From positions 3,289,977 to 3,307,065 of the forward strand of contig NW_019091375.1 of the NCBI RefSeq assembly GCF_001949145.1: 17,089 nt of DNA, given 5' to 3'. The notes beneath the pieces are model-generated. The model did not search any database. It was not told the DNA's origin and saw only the letters and a program-made list of their open reading frames with translations. Shown here one piece after another: positions 12,501 to 17,089 of this stretch (position 1 is the first letter of the stretch; each line of letters starts with the position of its first letter). Made by a program: the position numbers and the translations under genes. This DNA is from Acanthaster planci. Lineage: Eukaryota; Echinodermata; Asteroidea; Valvatida; Acanthasteridae.

Positions 12501-15500
12501 AAGTAGCATAGCTTTACAATTGACCTCAGCAGAAATTTTCCACGTAAAAAATCTGGATTAGTTGCACTAATCGCATCAGGCATCAGCCGCTGTTTCGATT
12601 AAAACATCAGACATCAGATCGGCAATTGAAGCCAACATTAGTTGATCCCTAACTTTAATAACCAATACATGTACATAGTTTCCCAAAGTGCATTGTAGAC
12701 TAGGCAACGTAGAGCAAACTGGAAATATTTGGATCATTCCAGGACACCAGCTCCTGAAAACTTGCCCATCATGGTACAATGCAAGTTACCCAAAGCTCGG
12801 CAATCACATATTTCAGAGCACTGATTTGATATTATATTCTTGTCGATATTTTGATCACGGTGCTACACCGCCCTTCCATATTTCTATGACACAATGCAAT
12901 AGGAACAAATGCAAGAGAAAATGAAGGGGGACTAATACATACTTGTAGCTTTTTCAGCCACTTCAACTCCATCAACATCAGCAGAATCCCCCTGTGCACC
13001 AGTGTCAATGGTAACCACAGTATCACTGGTATCCATGCTGCATTAAGAAAACAAGCAATTAATTATATACACGTAGAGCGATCTAACTGAAACCTTCTAG
13101 AGTTTTACACATGTAGAGGTTTGAAAAGAAACCTTACCAGAGAAAACAGTCAACTCACAAGGTTTCATGATCCACCTCATATTTGGTCCAAAACCAACAG
13201 TACCCACTGAGATTCAATGGCACATCAACAAGGGAATAAATATGTGCTTGGTCGGTCTTCAACATGGGTTTAAGACCGACTCAGGGGAACAGATGCGACT
13301 ATATGTAATGCCCAAGCCGTCAAATATTTATTCCCTTCGTAAATACCTTTTTTTGTCTGAGAGCCAAAAGAACACCCTTGTCCATTTTACATACGTGGGC
13401 TTGGCAAGTGCATCACACGTTCCCAACAGGGATGCATTAAACTGTCTCGTATCCAGGTGCCAGAGCATTTTTTACGCGGTGAGCATTATCAAATCTCATC
13501 GGCCTTTATCACATGTTAATACACGGTCAGGTTGCACATTGTTGAATCAGGAAACTGTCTGACATGTCTGAGGTATTTATGACTAAACATTTAGAAGTGT
13601 ACATGTGCATGTATCCTCTGCATAGAAGCATATTACAGACCTGCCAACCTCTTGGATCACATAACTGCACTCTCACCATTCAAAACTTATAATTTTCTTT
13701 AAAAATTCTGTTTTGCAAAGAATGAGCATGGGCCGATTCCTGCAGTCATTTTGACCACTTGTCTGGATTACATGTAGGTCTAGTCCTAGTAACTCCGATT
13801 GTGTCAGCATTTCTTCACACATAAAATAATCACACAAGAAATGCATTATCGAGGTTGAACAGTGAAATGGCCCTATTCCCACCTGAATTGATCACGTTTT
13901 CAAAATTTGACATCTTGAAATGCAAATCGCATGTCCAGTAAGCCTGTTCAATATTCATTTCTTTTCATATTATGATATCATGAAAAAATATCGCGATATC
14001 TGATATTATCGACTGAAACACCATGTCTCGAGGGCCACATTAAAAAAAAAAAAAGAAAAAAAGGAAAGATGTACGGCCTTTTTGTTATTTCTACGTTAGA
14101 CCTCTTGTACCTGTTCGCTGGTGGAAAGCAAATGTCAACATTGAAATTGTGCACATTAAAGTATCATATGATGGCACAGTACGGAAAAAGCCATTTCCCC
14201 GCACACATTAGCGGTAAAGTTCGCTCAATAAGGCAACCCCCAAAATGGACAGAGCACATGCGTGTTACTAGAGGGGCTACTGGTATTGATGCCCTCACCT
14301 CATTTCTAAGTCATCATTTATTTCTCATGAGTCGACATATTTCGCTCGGTCCATTTTCTACAAGACCACAAAAAATCCTTTGTGTAAGTCGGCAATAAAA
14401 ATATCGCGCTTCGGTATCGGTTTCCTTCGCCGCGGGTTGCCTAAATGCGTCAAGCGACAATCAACACTGCTCAACTGATACATGTCGCTATTTTTTAAAA
14501 ATAATCGACAATTCACAACAATATGCACAACACTAGCCATGACAGGAAACTGAGAAGGGAAGTTGTTAAACAATGGCAATTTCTTCTTAACAAAAAAAAA
14601 CCGAAGTTTGAAAATAAACACAAGTGTCTCAGATGTAAAATAGTGATTCAGAGGCTTACTAAGAAGACAGAAAAGACAACAGGATTTAAATTTTTTTATT
14701 TATGTATTTTAACTTACAATGAAATATGAGGGTAACAAAATAAAAACAGGGTCAGTTGGGAAACCGGAAGCGCAACTGTTGGGGGCGCCTTACTTGAAAA
14801 ATTGGTAAGCCCACATATACGTGTACATACCGGGTAATCTGGCCAATATTAGCACAGAAAATTACCAAATTTTGCAGAGATGTTTTCAAATTGCCTTCCT
14901 TTGTGCAACACATTTTTATTCTCATACTGTACATGTCCATGAACATCATTAATGCTCTGCTATCATCACACACACACACACACACACACAGTGATTCTAC
15001 TCTTTTGTGATCTTACAAAACACTCTCCAATTCAAAAACATAAAGAGAAAATGCAATATTCAATCAAAGTCAAAACACCTGCATGTAACCTTTCTATGTT
15101 ACAATGCATTCCTCAAGTTTGCAACTCAAAGTATACTTACATGTATCTGTACTTTCAGTTTCCTGGTTTGACTAAGAAACTGACATTTCTGTTTCAATAA
15201 TTTGGTTGATGTTTCCAAATATGAGAAACATTTATTTCATCCCACTGTGTCAAGGACTGATTCTATTTATTTAGAAGAGACATGTGCAAATTACGCATGA
15301 CTAAGGGACTAAACATGGGCTTGGCCAGTTTGAAAATGGGCGTTTAAGACTGGCTTCCAGAGAATGGATGCGATTCATTATCAGCTTTCAGTCTCCAGAG
15401 TCTTAACCGTTAGTTCAAGACTGGCCATGCACAAATTCCCATTCATATACCTTTTCTAGTCATAGAGTCAAAAGAAGTCAATGTATGATGGATTTCCAAT

Positions 15501-16240
15501 TTCTTTGGTTTTACAATTTTACTTTCGTTTTCCAGAACACCCCTGTCCATTTTATAGTATATTCCTTGTGCAAGTTGTTCAATATAATCTCCTTATGGGG
15601 ATTCCAGAAATTAGGGGTCCAAAAGTGTGACATTTTTGTGTCCCTGTTACATCTGACTTTTGCTTTTTGACATGAAAATATAAATGGAATTGATTTCAAT
15701 CTATTACCATTTGTTTGCAGGGGTGTGAGTGGCCACTTAATATCAAAGCCGAAAACAGCTAGCAAAAAGCTGAAATGTAAGAAGTGCCCGTACAAGTACG
15801 TGTGTACTCAGCAGGTGCCAAAAAAGCTGAAATTCAGGGTCAACATCCGAGCGAAAAAAAGCTGAATTTTCACATCTCTGTGTTTGGCAAGTAATTTGCA
15901 TTAATTCATCACTCTTGGAAATTATAAATGTGTTCTAAACTTACAAAATCACGTCAGATATGACAGGGACACTAAACAAAATGGACCCCTAATTTCTGGA
16001 ATTACACTTATATGGACTTGGCACATGCATGACGAACCATGTGCACAGAATTGATTAAACTGTTTCTTATCCAGGCGCCAGTGCGTATTATCACTTCTCA
16101 GCGGGCATTATCATGTGTTAATGCACGGTCAAAATTGCACGCTGTCGAATAGGAAGCCTGTCTGAGGTATTTACATGTATGAATTAGCAAATAAACAATC
16201 TAACACTTCACCTGTCAGTTCCACCTTGGTCTGCCATCAT
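482..16240 (-). CDS. NAP1L1: Nucleosome assembly protein 1-like histone chaperone (NAP1L1/NAP1L4 type), spliced, 11 coding exons, 3' end outside the window
   Basis: The gene encodes a NAP-family histone chaperone. Known members bind H2A-H2B (and H3-H4), shuttle between cytoplasm and nucleus, and help assemble nucleosomes. Exons are at 16212-16240, 12943-13037, 11324-11417, 9599-9740, 8544-8651, 6978-7023, 5067-5209, 3664-3803, 2139-2307, 825-941 and 482-505. They join with GT/AG boundaries and matching phases into 369 codons without a stop. The order is: short acidic N-terminus; QNPQVLAALQ helix (about 47-56); long dimerisation helix with VVKRRVKALKN and AKFYEEVH (77-120); acidic accessory segment (130-176); the NAP core with SGIPDFWL and HDEPILHHL (175-205); FHFSANDYFTN, DPFSFEGPEI and IDWKKGKNVT; a basic nuclear-localisation-like hairpin IKKKQKHKGKG (about 282-292); NDSFFNFFSPP; FEIGHFIRERIIPRAVLYFTGEA; and the start of the acidic tail. 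Human NAP1L1 is about 391 residues, so only a short tail is missing. It may predate the vertebrate NAP1L1/NAP1L4 split, so the symbol is approximate. The start could be either of two adjacent ATGs. Confidence 0.95.
506..824 (-). other. Intron between coding exons 10 and 11 (319 bp)
   Basis: This is the shortest intron of the gene, bounded by GTAGGA and CTTGCAG on the minus strand. It holds AT-rich sequence with no repeat or RNA gene that I recognise. Confidence 0.8.
825..941 (-). CDS. NAP1L1: NAP1L coding exon 10: FEIGHFIRERIIPRAVLYFTGEA
   Basis: The acceptor is ATGTCACAG|GAT and the donor GATGAG|GTAGGA. The 117-nt exon (39 codons, phase 0 to 0) encodes D323-E361. It contains DFEIGHFIRERIIPRAVLYF followed by TGEAIEDDE. 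This block closes the folded NAP domain and leads into the acidic tail. Confidence 0.96.
942..2138 (-). other. Intron between coding exons 9 and 10
   Basis: The intron is bounded by GTAAGT and TGTCACAG on the minus strand. The only structure seen is a 13-bp direct repeat TGTAACGGTTGAA at 1859-1871 and 1902-1914, and a short ATC/CAT trinucleotide run at 1995-2010. The rest is unannotated. Confidence 0.75.
1859..1914. repeat. 13-bp direct repeat TGTAACGGTTGAA with 30-bp spacer
   Basis: Identical 13-mers occur at 1859-1871 and 1902-1914 inside the exon 9-10 intron. The function is unknown. They could be a small duplication or a remnant of an excised insertion. Confidence 0.7.
2139..2307 (-). 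CDS. NAP1L1: NAP1L coding exon 9: IDWKKGKNVT, basic NLS-like hairpin, FFNFFSPP
   Basis: The acceptor is CGTTTCCAG|CTG and the donor GAGGTG|GTAAGT. The 169-nt exon encodes G266-V322. It contains CTIDWKKGKNVTMK, the basic IKKKQKHKGKG hairpin (about 282-292) corresponding to the reported NAP1 nuclear-localisation element, then TKTVQNDSFFNFFSPPKGPED. It ends in phase 0 with an acidic stretch. Confidence 0.96.
2308..3663 (-). other. Intron between coding exons 8 and 9, containing a TTAA-flanked element
   Basis: The intron is bounded by GTAAGT and GTTTCCAG on the minus strand. The main content is the 408-bp TTAA-flanked element at 2941-3348. The open frames at 2619-2894, 2997-3281 and 3080-3352 on the plus strand show no family resemblance and are intron or element sequence. 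Confidence 0.8.
2941..3348. mobile_element. Non-autonomous piggyBac-like element (MITE), 408 bp, TTAA target sites
   Basis: TTAA stands at 2937-2940 and at 3349-3352, directly abutting CCCCTTGACGACGGGAA at the left end. The right end, read in reverse, is CCCCTTCGCGCCCGGAA. These imperfect terminal inverted repeats with a TTAA duplication are the signature of piggyBac elements. No transposase is encoded. GC content is higher than the surrounding intron. The orientation is arbitrary. Confidence 0.75.
3664..3803 (-). CDS. NAP1L1: NAP1L coding exon 8: FHFSANDYFTN and DPFSFEGPEI
   Basis: The acceptor is CTTATTGTAG|GGC and the donor CATCAGG|GTAAGT. The 140-nt exon encodes G220-S265 and two bases of G266. 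It contains GFTLEFHFSANDYFTNAVL, TKSYQMRSEPDENDPFSF and EGPEI, the beta-sheet part of the histone-binding core. Confidence 0.96.
3863..4384 (+). mobile_element. TTAA-flanked piggyBac-like MITE, copy 1 (522 bp)
   Basis: TTAA at 3859-3862 and 4385-4388 flank ends CCACTTCCCACCGGG and, reversed, CCACTCTCTGCCAGG. The same element recurs in the same orientation at 7590-8179. Shared landmarks are AGCCAGGGT, CTGCTGGGA..TGCCATCAT, TACCACTGTTT, GTGTGGGTGTAAAC and GGAAAATCTTG. No transposase is encoded. Confidence 0.8.
4519..4590. repeat. Two adjacent perfect AT-rich hairpins
   Basis: Hairpin one pairs AATTTCCATGATA (4519-4531) with its exact complement at 4537-4549 around a 5-base loop. Hairpin two pairs TTAAATATTTC (4561-4571) with its exact complement at 4580-4590 around an 8-base loop. 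Both lie in intron sequence near the TTAA element but outside it. Confidence 0.85.
5067..5209 (-). CDS. NAP1L1: NAP1L coding exon 7: GIPDFWLT core
   Basis: The acceptor is GGTACACAG|AAT and the donor CAAATG|GTAAGC. The 143-nt exon encodes E172-M219. It includes SGIPDFWLTTMRNV, LSDMIQDHDEPILHHLEDI and VKFHEGTQM, among the most conserved parts of the NAP fold. It ends in phase 0 just before the GFTLEFHF strand of the next exon. Confidence 0.96.
5210..6977 (-). other. Intron between coding exons 6 and 7; contains a phased A-tract stretch
   Basis: The intron is bounded by GTAAGC and TACACAG on the minus strand. Apart from the A-tract repeat at 5746-5903 no repeat or gene is recognised. The several overlapping minus-strand open frames at 5609-6075 are produced by the low-complexity GTGCGAAAA-type sequence (Phe/His/Cys-rich translations). 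Confidence 0.75.
5746..5903. repeat. Degenerate tandem repeat with helically phased A-tracts
   Basis: Words like GTGTGAAAACA, ATGCAAAAAA and GTGCGAAAA repeat. A-runs of four to seven start at 5746, 5757, 5767, 5779, 5789 and 5801, then again at 5853, 5864, 5887 and 5898. Spacings of about 10-12 bp are close to one helical turn, which predicts curved DNA. Confidence 0.7.
6978..7023 (-). CDS. NAP1L1: NAP1L coding exon 6: short charged linker (LKEKAKVDEDKDE)
   Basis: The acceptor is CATTTTCAG|GAT and the donor CGAAG|GTAAGC. The 46-nt exon encodes D157-E171 plus the first base of codon 172 and reads DDLKEKAKVDEDKDE, matching the LKEKAKIEDEK stretch of NAP1L1. Together with exon 5 it makes a charged accessory region a few residues longer than the human equivalent. 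Confidence 0.9.
7151..7482. mobile_element. Possible decayed TTAA-type element (332 bp)
   Basis: TTAA (7147-7150) precedes CCCTATAACCACCC. The proposed right end, reversed, starts CCCTAACTCCCT and is followed by TTGA instead of TTAA. Inside are three imperfect copies of a GGATTnGGTCCAG word (about 7208, 7254 and 7440). The terminal match is short, so this is tentative. Confidence 0.35.
7590..8179 (+). mobile_element. TTAA-flanked piggyBac-like MITE, copy 2 (about 590 bp), decayed right end
   Basis: The left end is TTAA (7586-7589) plus CCACTTGCCTCCAGGG. The body aligns along its length with the element at 3863-4384. The right end CCAGCAGGAAGTAC corresponds to the GAGAGTGG end of copy 1 but has lost the final GG and the TTAA. 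Copy 2 contains extra internal sequence relative to copy 1, for example around 7720-7760. Confidence 0.75.
8544..8651 (-). CDS. NAP1L1: NAP1L coding exon 5: EPT..CEW segment and acidic accessory loop
   Basis: The acceptor is TTTTTATAG|AGG and the donor CTTGCT|GTGAGT. The 108-nt exon (36 codons, phase 0 to 0) encodes R121-A156. It contains VEPTDSDCEW, equivalent to the EPTEEECEW block of vertebrate NAP1L1, followed by SSDDEEEEADEKLKELA. Because it is a multiple of three in symmetric phase, it could be skipped without a frameshift. No direct sign of alternative splicing is visible. Confidence 0.93.
8652..9598 (-). other. Intron between coding exons 4 and 5, containing an inverted-repeat element
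   Basis: The intron is bounded by GTAGGT and TTTTTATAG on the minus strand. The recognised content is the inverted repeat 8704-9057. To its right, ACATGTA-rich sequence (9110-9200) and plain AT-rich intron follow. Confidence 0.8.
8704..9057. mobile_element. Element with long imperfect terminal inverted repeats (354 bp), unclassified
   Basis: The left arm begins CAGGCAATTC and continues with CACTGCGCC and AGGTTGCCACA. The right arm, read on the minus strand from 9057, begins CAGGCAATTC and continues with CAGTGTGCC and AGGTTGCCACA. The match runs about 55 bp with mismatches. No clear target-site duplication is visible, so it could be a MITE or two inverted copies of one repeat. The open frame at 8480-8857 falls partly within it and is not treated as coding. 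Confidence 0.65.
9599..9740 (-). CDS. NAP1L1: NAP1L coding exon 4: long dimerisation helix
   Basis: The acceptor is CTTTATCCAG|TTT and the donor GAAAAG|GTAGG. The 142-nt exon encodes S73-K120. It includes LPQVVKRRVKALKNYQVKY and EAKFYEEVHQLECKYAKMYE, the alpha-helix that in known NAP1 structures pairs two subunits into the antiparallel dimer. Heptad-like spacing of Val, Leu, Met and Tyr with charged residues fits a long amphipathic helix. The exon ends in phase 0. Confidence 0.96.
9857..9893. repeat. Short dispersed repeat shared with 13693-13730
   Basis: ACTTTCCTTAAAAACTGTATTTTGCAAAGAA-type sequence here closely matches TTTTCTTTAAAAATTCTGTTTTGCAAAGAA-type sequence at 13693-13730 in the same orientation. 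It is probably a fragment of an old interspersed repeat. Confidence 0.5.
10661..11140 (+). repeat. Dispersed repeat, copy A (about 480 bp)
   Basis: This shares its two ends in order with 11541-11810: TGGGTTCTC..AGGGC..GAAA..TTTACAGT, AAAATACGCA, CACA..CGAACAC-like words and TCTGATGAACT at one end. At the other end are TCTGGCCTTTA, GCAACA.TGT..ACA and TTGTGTTGG. Copy A carries about 200 bp in the middle (about 10835-11045) that copy B lacks. The class is unknown. Confidence 0.65.
11324..11417 (-). CDS. NAP1L1: NAP1L coding exon 3: ALQNPQVLAALQ helix
   Basis: The acceptor is TTTTCTGTAG|TGG and the donor AAAG|GTATGT. The 94-nt exon encodes M42-R72, beginning MELKALQNPQVLAAL and ending RSGYNER. 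The QNP(Q)ILAALQ block is the first strongly conserved NAP1L segment, the N-terminal helix before the dimerisation helix. The exon lies between two direct copies of a dispersed repeat (10661-11140 and 11541-11810). Skipping it would shift the frame. Confidence 0.93.
11541..11810 (+). repeat. Dispersed repeat, copy B (about 270 bp)
   Basis: Same orientation and same landmarks as copy A at 10661-11140, but shorter. The two direct copies sit on either side of coding exon 3. Confidence 0.65.
12456..12474. repeat. Perfect 9-bp inverted repeat CCCAACCTG/CAGGTTGGG
   Basis: The arms are separated by a single base. An outer CAGC/GCTG pair lies at 12441-12444 and 12477-12480. It lies within an intron. 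The single-base spacer means it works as a DNA palindrome more readily than as an RNA hairpin. Confidence 0.8.
12943..13037 (-). CDS. NAP1L1: NAP1L coding exon 2: variable acidic N-terminal segment
   Basis: The acceptor is TTAATGCAG|C and the donor ACAA|GTATGT. The exon is 95 nt, entered with two bases of a codon pending and left with one. It encodes S10-T41, with an MDTSDTVVT opening and a DSADVDGVEVAEK stretch, rich in Asp, Ser and Thr. NAP1L proteins are poorly conserved here, so identification rests on frame continuity with both neighbours and on acidic composition. An internal in-frame ATG at 13034-13036 could serve as an alternative start. Confidence 0.85.
13225..13585 (+). repeat. Structured dispersed repeat, copy 1 (intact)
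   Basis: Two nested inverted repeats stand at its left end. The outer pair is AAGGGAATAAATAT (13230-13243) with its exact complement at 13324-13337. The inner pair is GTCGGTCTT (13251-13259) with AAGACCGAC (13272-13280). The right portion contains GTCCATTTTA, CTTGGCA, TTAAACTGT, TATCCAGG, GCCAG, GAGCATTATCA, CATGTTAAT, CACGGTCA, TTGCAC and CTGTCTGA..GAGGTATTTA, and recurs at 15297-16185. The open frame at 13167-13562 lies on it. Confidence 0.7.
13693..13730. repeat. Short dispersed repeat shared with 9857-9893
   Basis: A TTTGCAAAGAA-containing segment of about 38 bp is similar to 9857-9893. Its minus-strand translation gives the look-alike LCKTEFLKK versus LCKIQFLRK, consistent with common origin of the DNA rather than a gene. 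Confidence 0.5.
14042..14068. repeat. A-rich run
   Basis: Thirteen consecutive A are followed by G, seven A and GGAAAG. It could be the poly-A tail of a retroposed sequence reading on the plus strand, but no clear retroposed body was recognised to its left. Confidence 0.7.
14967..14990. repeat. (CA)12 microsatellite
   Basis: An uninterrupted dinucleotide run within the exon 1-2 intron, likely length-polymorphic. Confidence 0.97.
15297..16185 (+). repeat. Structured dispersed repeat, copy 2, interrupted by a nested element
   Basis: The left part (about 15297-15556) matches 13225-13390, with AAGGGA.TAAA, GGCTTGG, the inner hairpin (15324-15332 with 15346-15354) and AGAACACCC.TGTCCATTTTA. The right part (about 16003-16185) matches 13395-13575, with ACTTGGCA, TTAAACTGT, TATCCAGG, GCCAG, GGGCATTATCA, CACGGTCA and CTGTCTGAGGTATTTA. 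The intervening DNA is foreign to copy 1. Confidence 0.65.
15601..16002. mobile_element. Nested element with 21-bp perfect terminal inverted repeats (402 bp), non-autonomous
   Basis: ATTCCAGAAATTAGGGGTCC and one more matching base (15601-15621) is the exact reverse complement of 15982-16002. After a gap, GTGTCCCTGT (15637-15646) also matches the complement of 15963-15972. The element separates the two halves of a repeat found intact at 13225-13585, so it arrived later. No transposase is encoded. The exact target duplication is unclear: CTTAT occurs near both ends (15592-15596 and 16007-16011), but a few bases outside the matching repeats. Confidence 0.7.
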
Positions 16241-16257
16241 AGATCCTCCTCAAGAAC
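16212..16257 (-). CDS. NAP1L1: NAP1L exon with 5' UTR end and start codon (coding exon 1)
   Basis: On the minus strand the exon opens after an acceptor ending TTTGTGCAG at 16258 and carries 17 nt of 5' UTR (16241-16257). Two adjacent in-frame ATGs follow at 16238-16240 and 16235-16237. The reading is MMADQGGTD plus two bases of a serine codon, then a donor CAG|GTGAAG (exon end 16212). The first ATG has T at -3. The second has A at -3 and G at +4 and gives MAD, the usual NAP1L opening, so it may be the main start. The coding part is 16212-16240 (29 nt). The acceptor in front shows that a further non-coding exon exists upstream, probably beyond the right edge. Confidence 0.85.
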
Positions 16258-17089
16258 CTGCACAAAACAAACAGCAATCATTAAGCCATTTACATGAACC
16301 TTGAGCTTGGCACAAGCCTAGAAATTCAGGCTGTTGGACTGAATAGCTGCACCTGTACATACATGTGGGAAATACTGAACAATGCACACATGTATGAATT
16401 TGTACAACATACATGTCCATGAGCGTATGTGTTTGCAAGTGCACACTGTGTAGGAGTAATTTAATATGATGCCTCATGCATAGAAGAGTCGAGCTACCAG
16501 ATTACAGACCAATAGTCTGCATGTCCTCAAGGCCGATGTTGTTTGCAGTAATTTGTTACTATAACCACCAATCGACCACATTAATTGAATTATAAATGTA
16601 CAATGTACAATGTGCGTATTTTGACACAGAGAGGTATGGTATACATACACCATACATACCATACAACCATACAAAGAGCTACAAGCAGCTACATACATTC
16701 ATGTTCCAGACATGTAGTACGGATAGGAAATTAGGGATGCACTTAGCAAAATTATCATAAAGACCGTAAGACTAACGACCATACTTAAAGATTCCACCAA
16801 CTTAATTCATCAACGAACCAAGACAAACAAATATTCTCTTGTCCAAGACACTGCAAAGACATGTACATTCAACATATTTATGGTTTGCATACACTACAAA
16901 AATTGCATATTTCAGTGCATATGTATATGCATTACATGTATACGTATTTCACATGTGAATGTATTCATCATGTACATGTACAAGTTCATTAGACAATGTG
17001 GTTACCTTTAATGCAACCATGATTAAATTCAGTTTTCCTGTCAATCTTAGTCAGGAAACTGCTCCTACTTTTGTACACATCTACATGTA
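16258..17089 (-). other. 5'-UTR intron of the NAP1L gene, ACATGTA-rich
   Basis: The minus-strand acceptor TTTGTTTTGTGCAG at 16258 ends this intron. Its start lies beyond the right edge. It is rich in ACATGTA and CATAC words (16631-16675, 16860-17000). No promoter element or upstream exon could be supported. Confidence 0.65.
16631..16675. repeat. CATAC-type simple repeat with local inverted symmetry
   Basis: GGTATGG faces CCATAC, followed by further CATACATACCATACAACCATAC copies. It is low-complexity sequence in the 5'-UTR intron. Confidence 0.6.

Larger units (their letters stand above)
11418..12942 (-). other. Intron between coding exons 2 and 3, containing repeat copy B
   Basis: The intron is bounded by GTATGT and TTCTGTAG on the minus strand. 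It holds copy B of the dispersed repeat (11541-11810) and the perfect hairpin at 12456-12474. The overlapping open frames at 11553-11885 and 11638-11871 lie on the repeat. Confidence 0.8.
13038..16211 (-). other. Intron between coding exons 1 and 2 (3.2 kb), repeat-rich
   Basis: This is the longest intron, bounded by GTGAAG and TTAATGCAG on the minus strand. It contains two copies of a structured repeat, a TIR element nested in one of them, the short repeat at 13693-13730, an A-rich run at 14042-14068 and (CA)12 at 14967-14990. Palindromes ATGATATCAT and ATATCGCGATAT lie around 13974-13998. A CpG-richer patch lies at 14400-14460. None of the open frames here, including 14069-14398 and 14523-14729 on the plus strand, resembles a known protein. 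Confidence 0.8.

Noticed and set aside
13167-13562. Plus-strand 131-codon open frame
   Set aside because: It coincides with the structured dispersed repeat and is not kept open in the second copy.
14042-14068. Poly-A tail of a processed pseudogene or SINE
   Set aside because: No retroposed body, pol III boxes or flanking target duplication could be identified next to it.
14069-14398. Plus-strand 109-codon open frame after an A-rich run
   Set aside because: It has no recognised domain and no splice or promoter signal that I could support, and it lies within the NAP1L intron on the other strand.
15830-15915. Second possible box C/D snoRNA on the minus strand (GTGATGA ... CTGA)
   Set aside because: The boxes are good but there is no closing stem, and the segment lies inside the TIR element where such short words occur by chance.

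Overview
The window is eukaryotic genomic DNA. It is largely filled by one protein-coding gene on the minus strand, a nucleosome assembly protein 1-like histone chaperone (NAP1L1/NAP1L4 type). Eleven coding exons can be joined with correct GT/AG boundaries and consistent phase. They run from a tandem start codon at 16240/16237 down to a 24-nt microexon at 482-505, giving 1107 nt or 369 codons. The last part of the acidic C-terminal tail, the stop codon and the 3' UTR lie beyond the left edge. The first coding exon begins with a splice acceptor and 17 nt of 5' UTR, so at least one non-coding 5' exon and the promoter probably lie to the right of 17089. No other gene, tRNA, rRNA, CRISPR array or prokaryotic feature was found.

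The organism is most likely a non-vertebrate metazoan. The protein is close to animal NAP1L throughout. The introns are 0.3-3.2 kb and full of short non-autonomous repeats, and the non-coding DNA is rich in ACATGTA-type words, especially at 9110-9200, 11800-11820 and 16860-17089. This would suit a marine invertebrate such as a lancelet or a mollusc, but the species cannot be fixed by reading alone.

Reading leftwards from the 5' side: 17089-16258 is the 5'-UTR intron, rich in ACATGTA. Coding exon 1 is at 16240-16212. The 3.2-kb next intron holds two copies of a structured repeat (13225-13585 and 15297-16185), the second split by a TIR element (about 15601-16002), plus a (CA)12 tract and an A-run. 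Exons 2 to 5 follow at 13037-12943, 11417-11324, 9740-9599 and 8651-8544. Exon 3 is flanked by two direct copies of another repeat, and the exon 4-5 intron contains a 354-bp inverted-repeat element. Exons 6 to 9 are at 7023-6978, 5209-5067, 3803-3664 and 2307-2139. Their introns carry piggyBac-like elements with TTAA target sites (2941-3348, 3863-4384, 7590-8179, possibly 7151-7482), a phased A-tract stretch (5746-5903) and twin hairpins (4519-4590). Exons 10 and 11 are at 941-825 and 505-482. The left edge carries a 38-bp minisatellite whose unit is itself a hairpin.

The gene is ordinary housekeeping chromatin machinery. The unusual content is the intronic repeats: a repeat hairpin with two compensatory base-pair changes between its copies, a nested insertion, a palindromic minisatellite, and an apparently unclassified inverted-repeat element. 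I found no convincing new multi-gene system.
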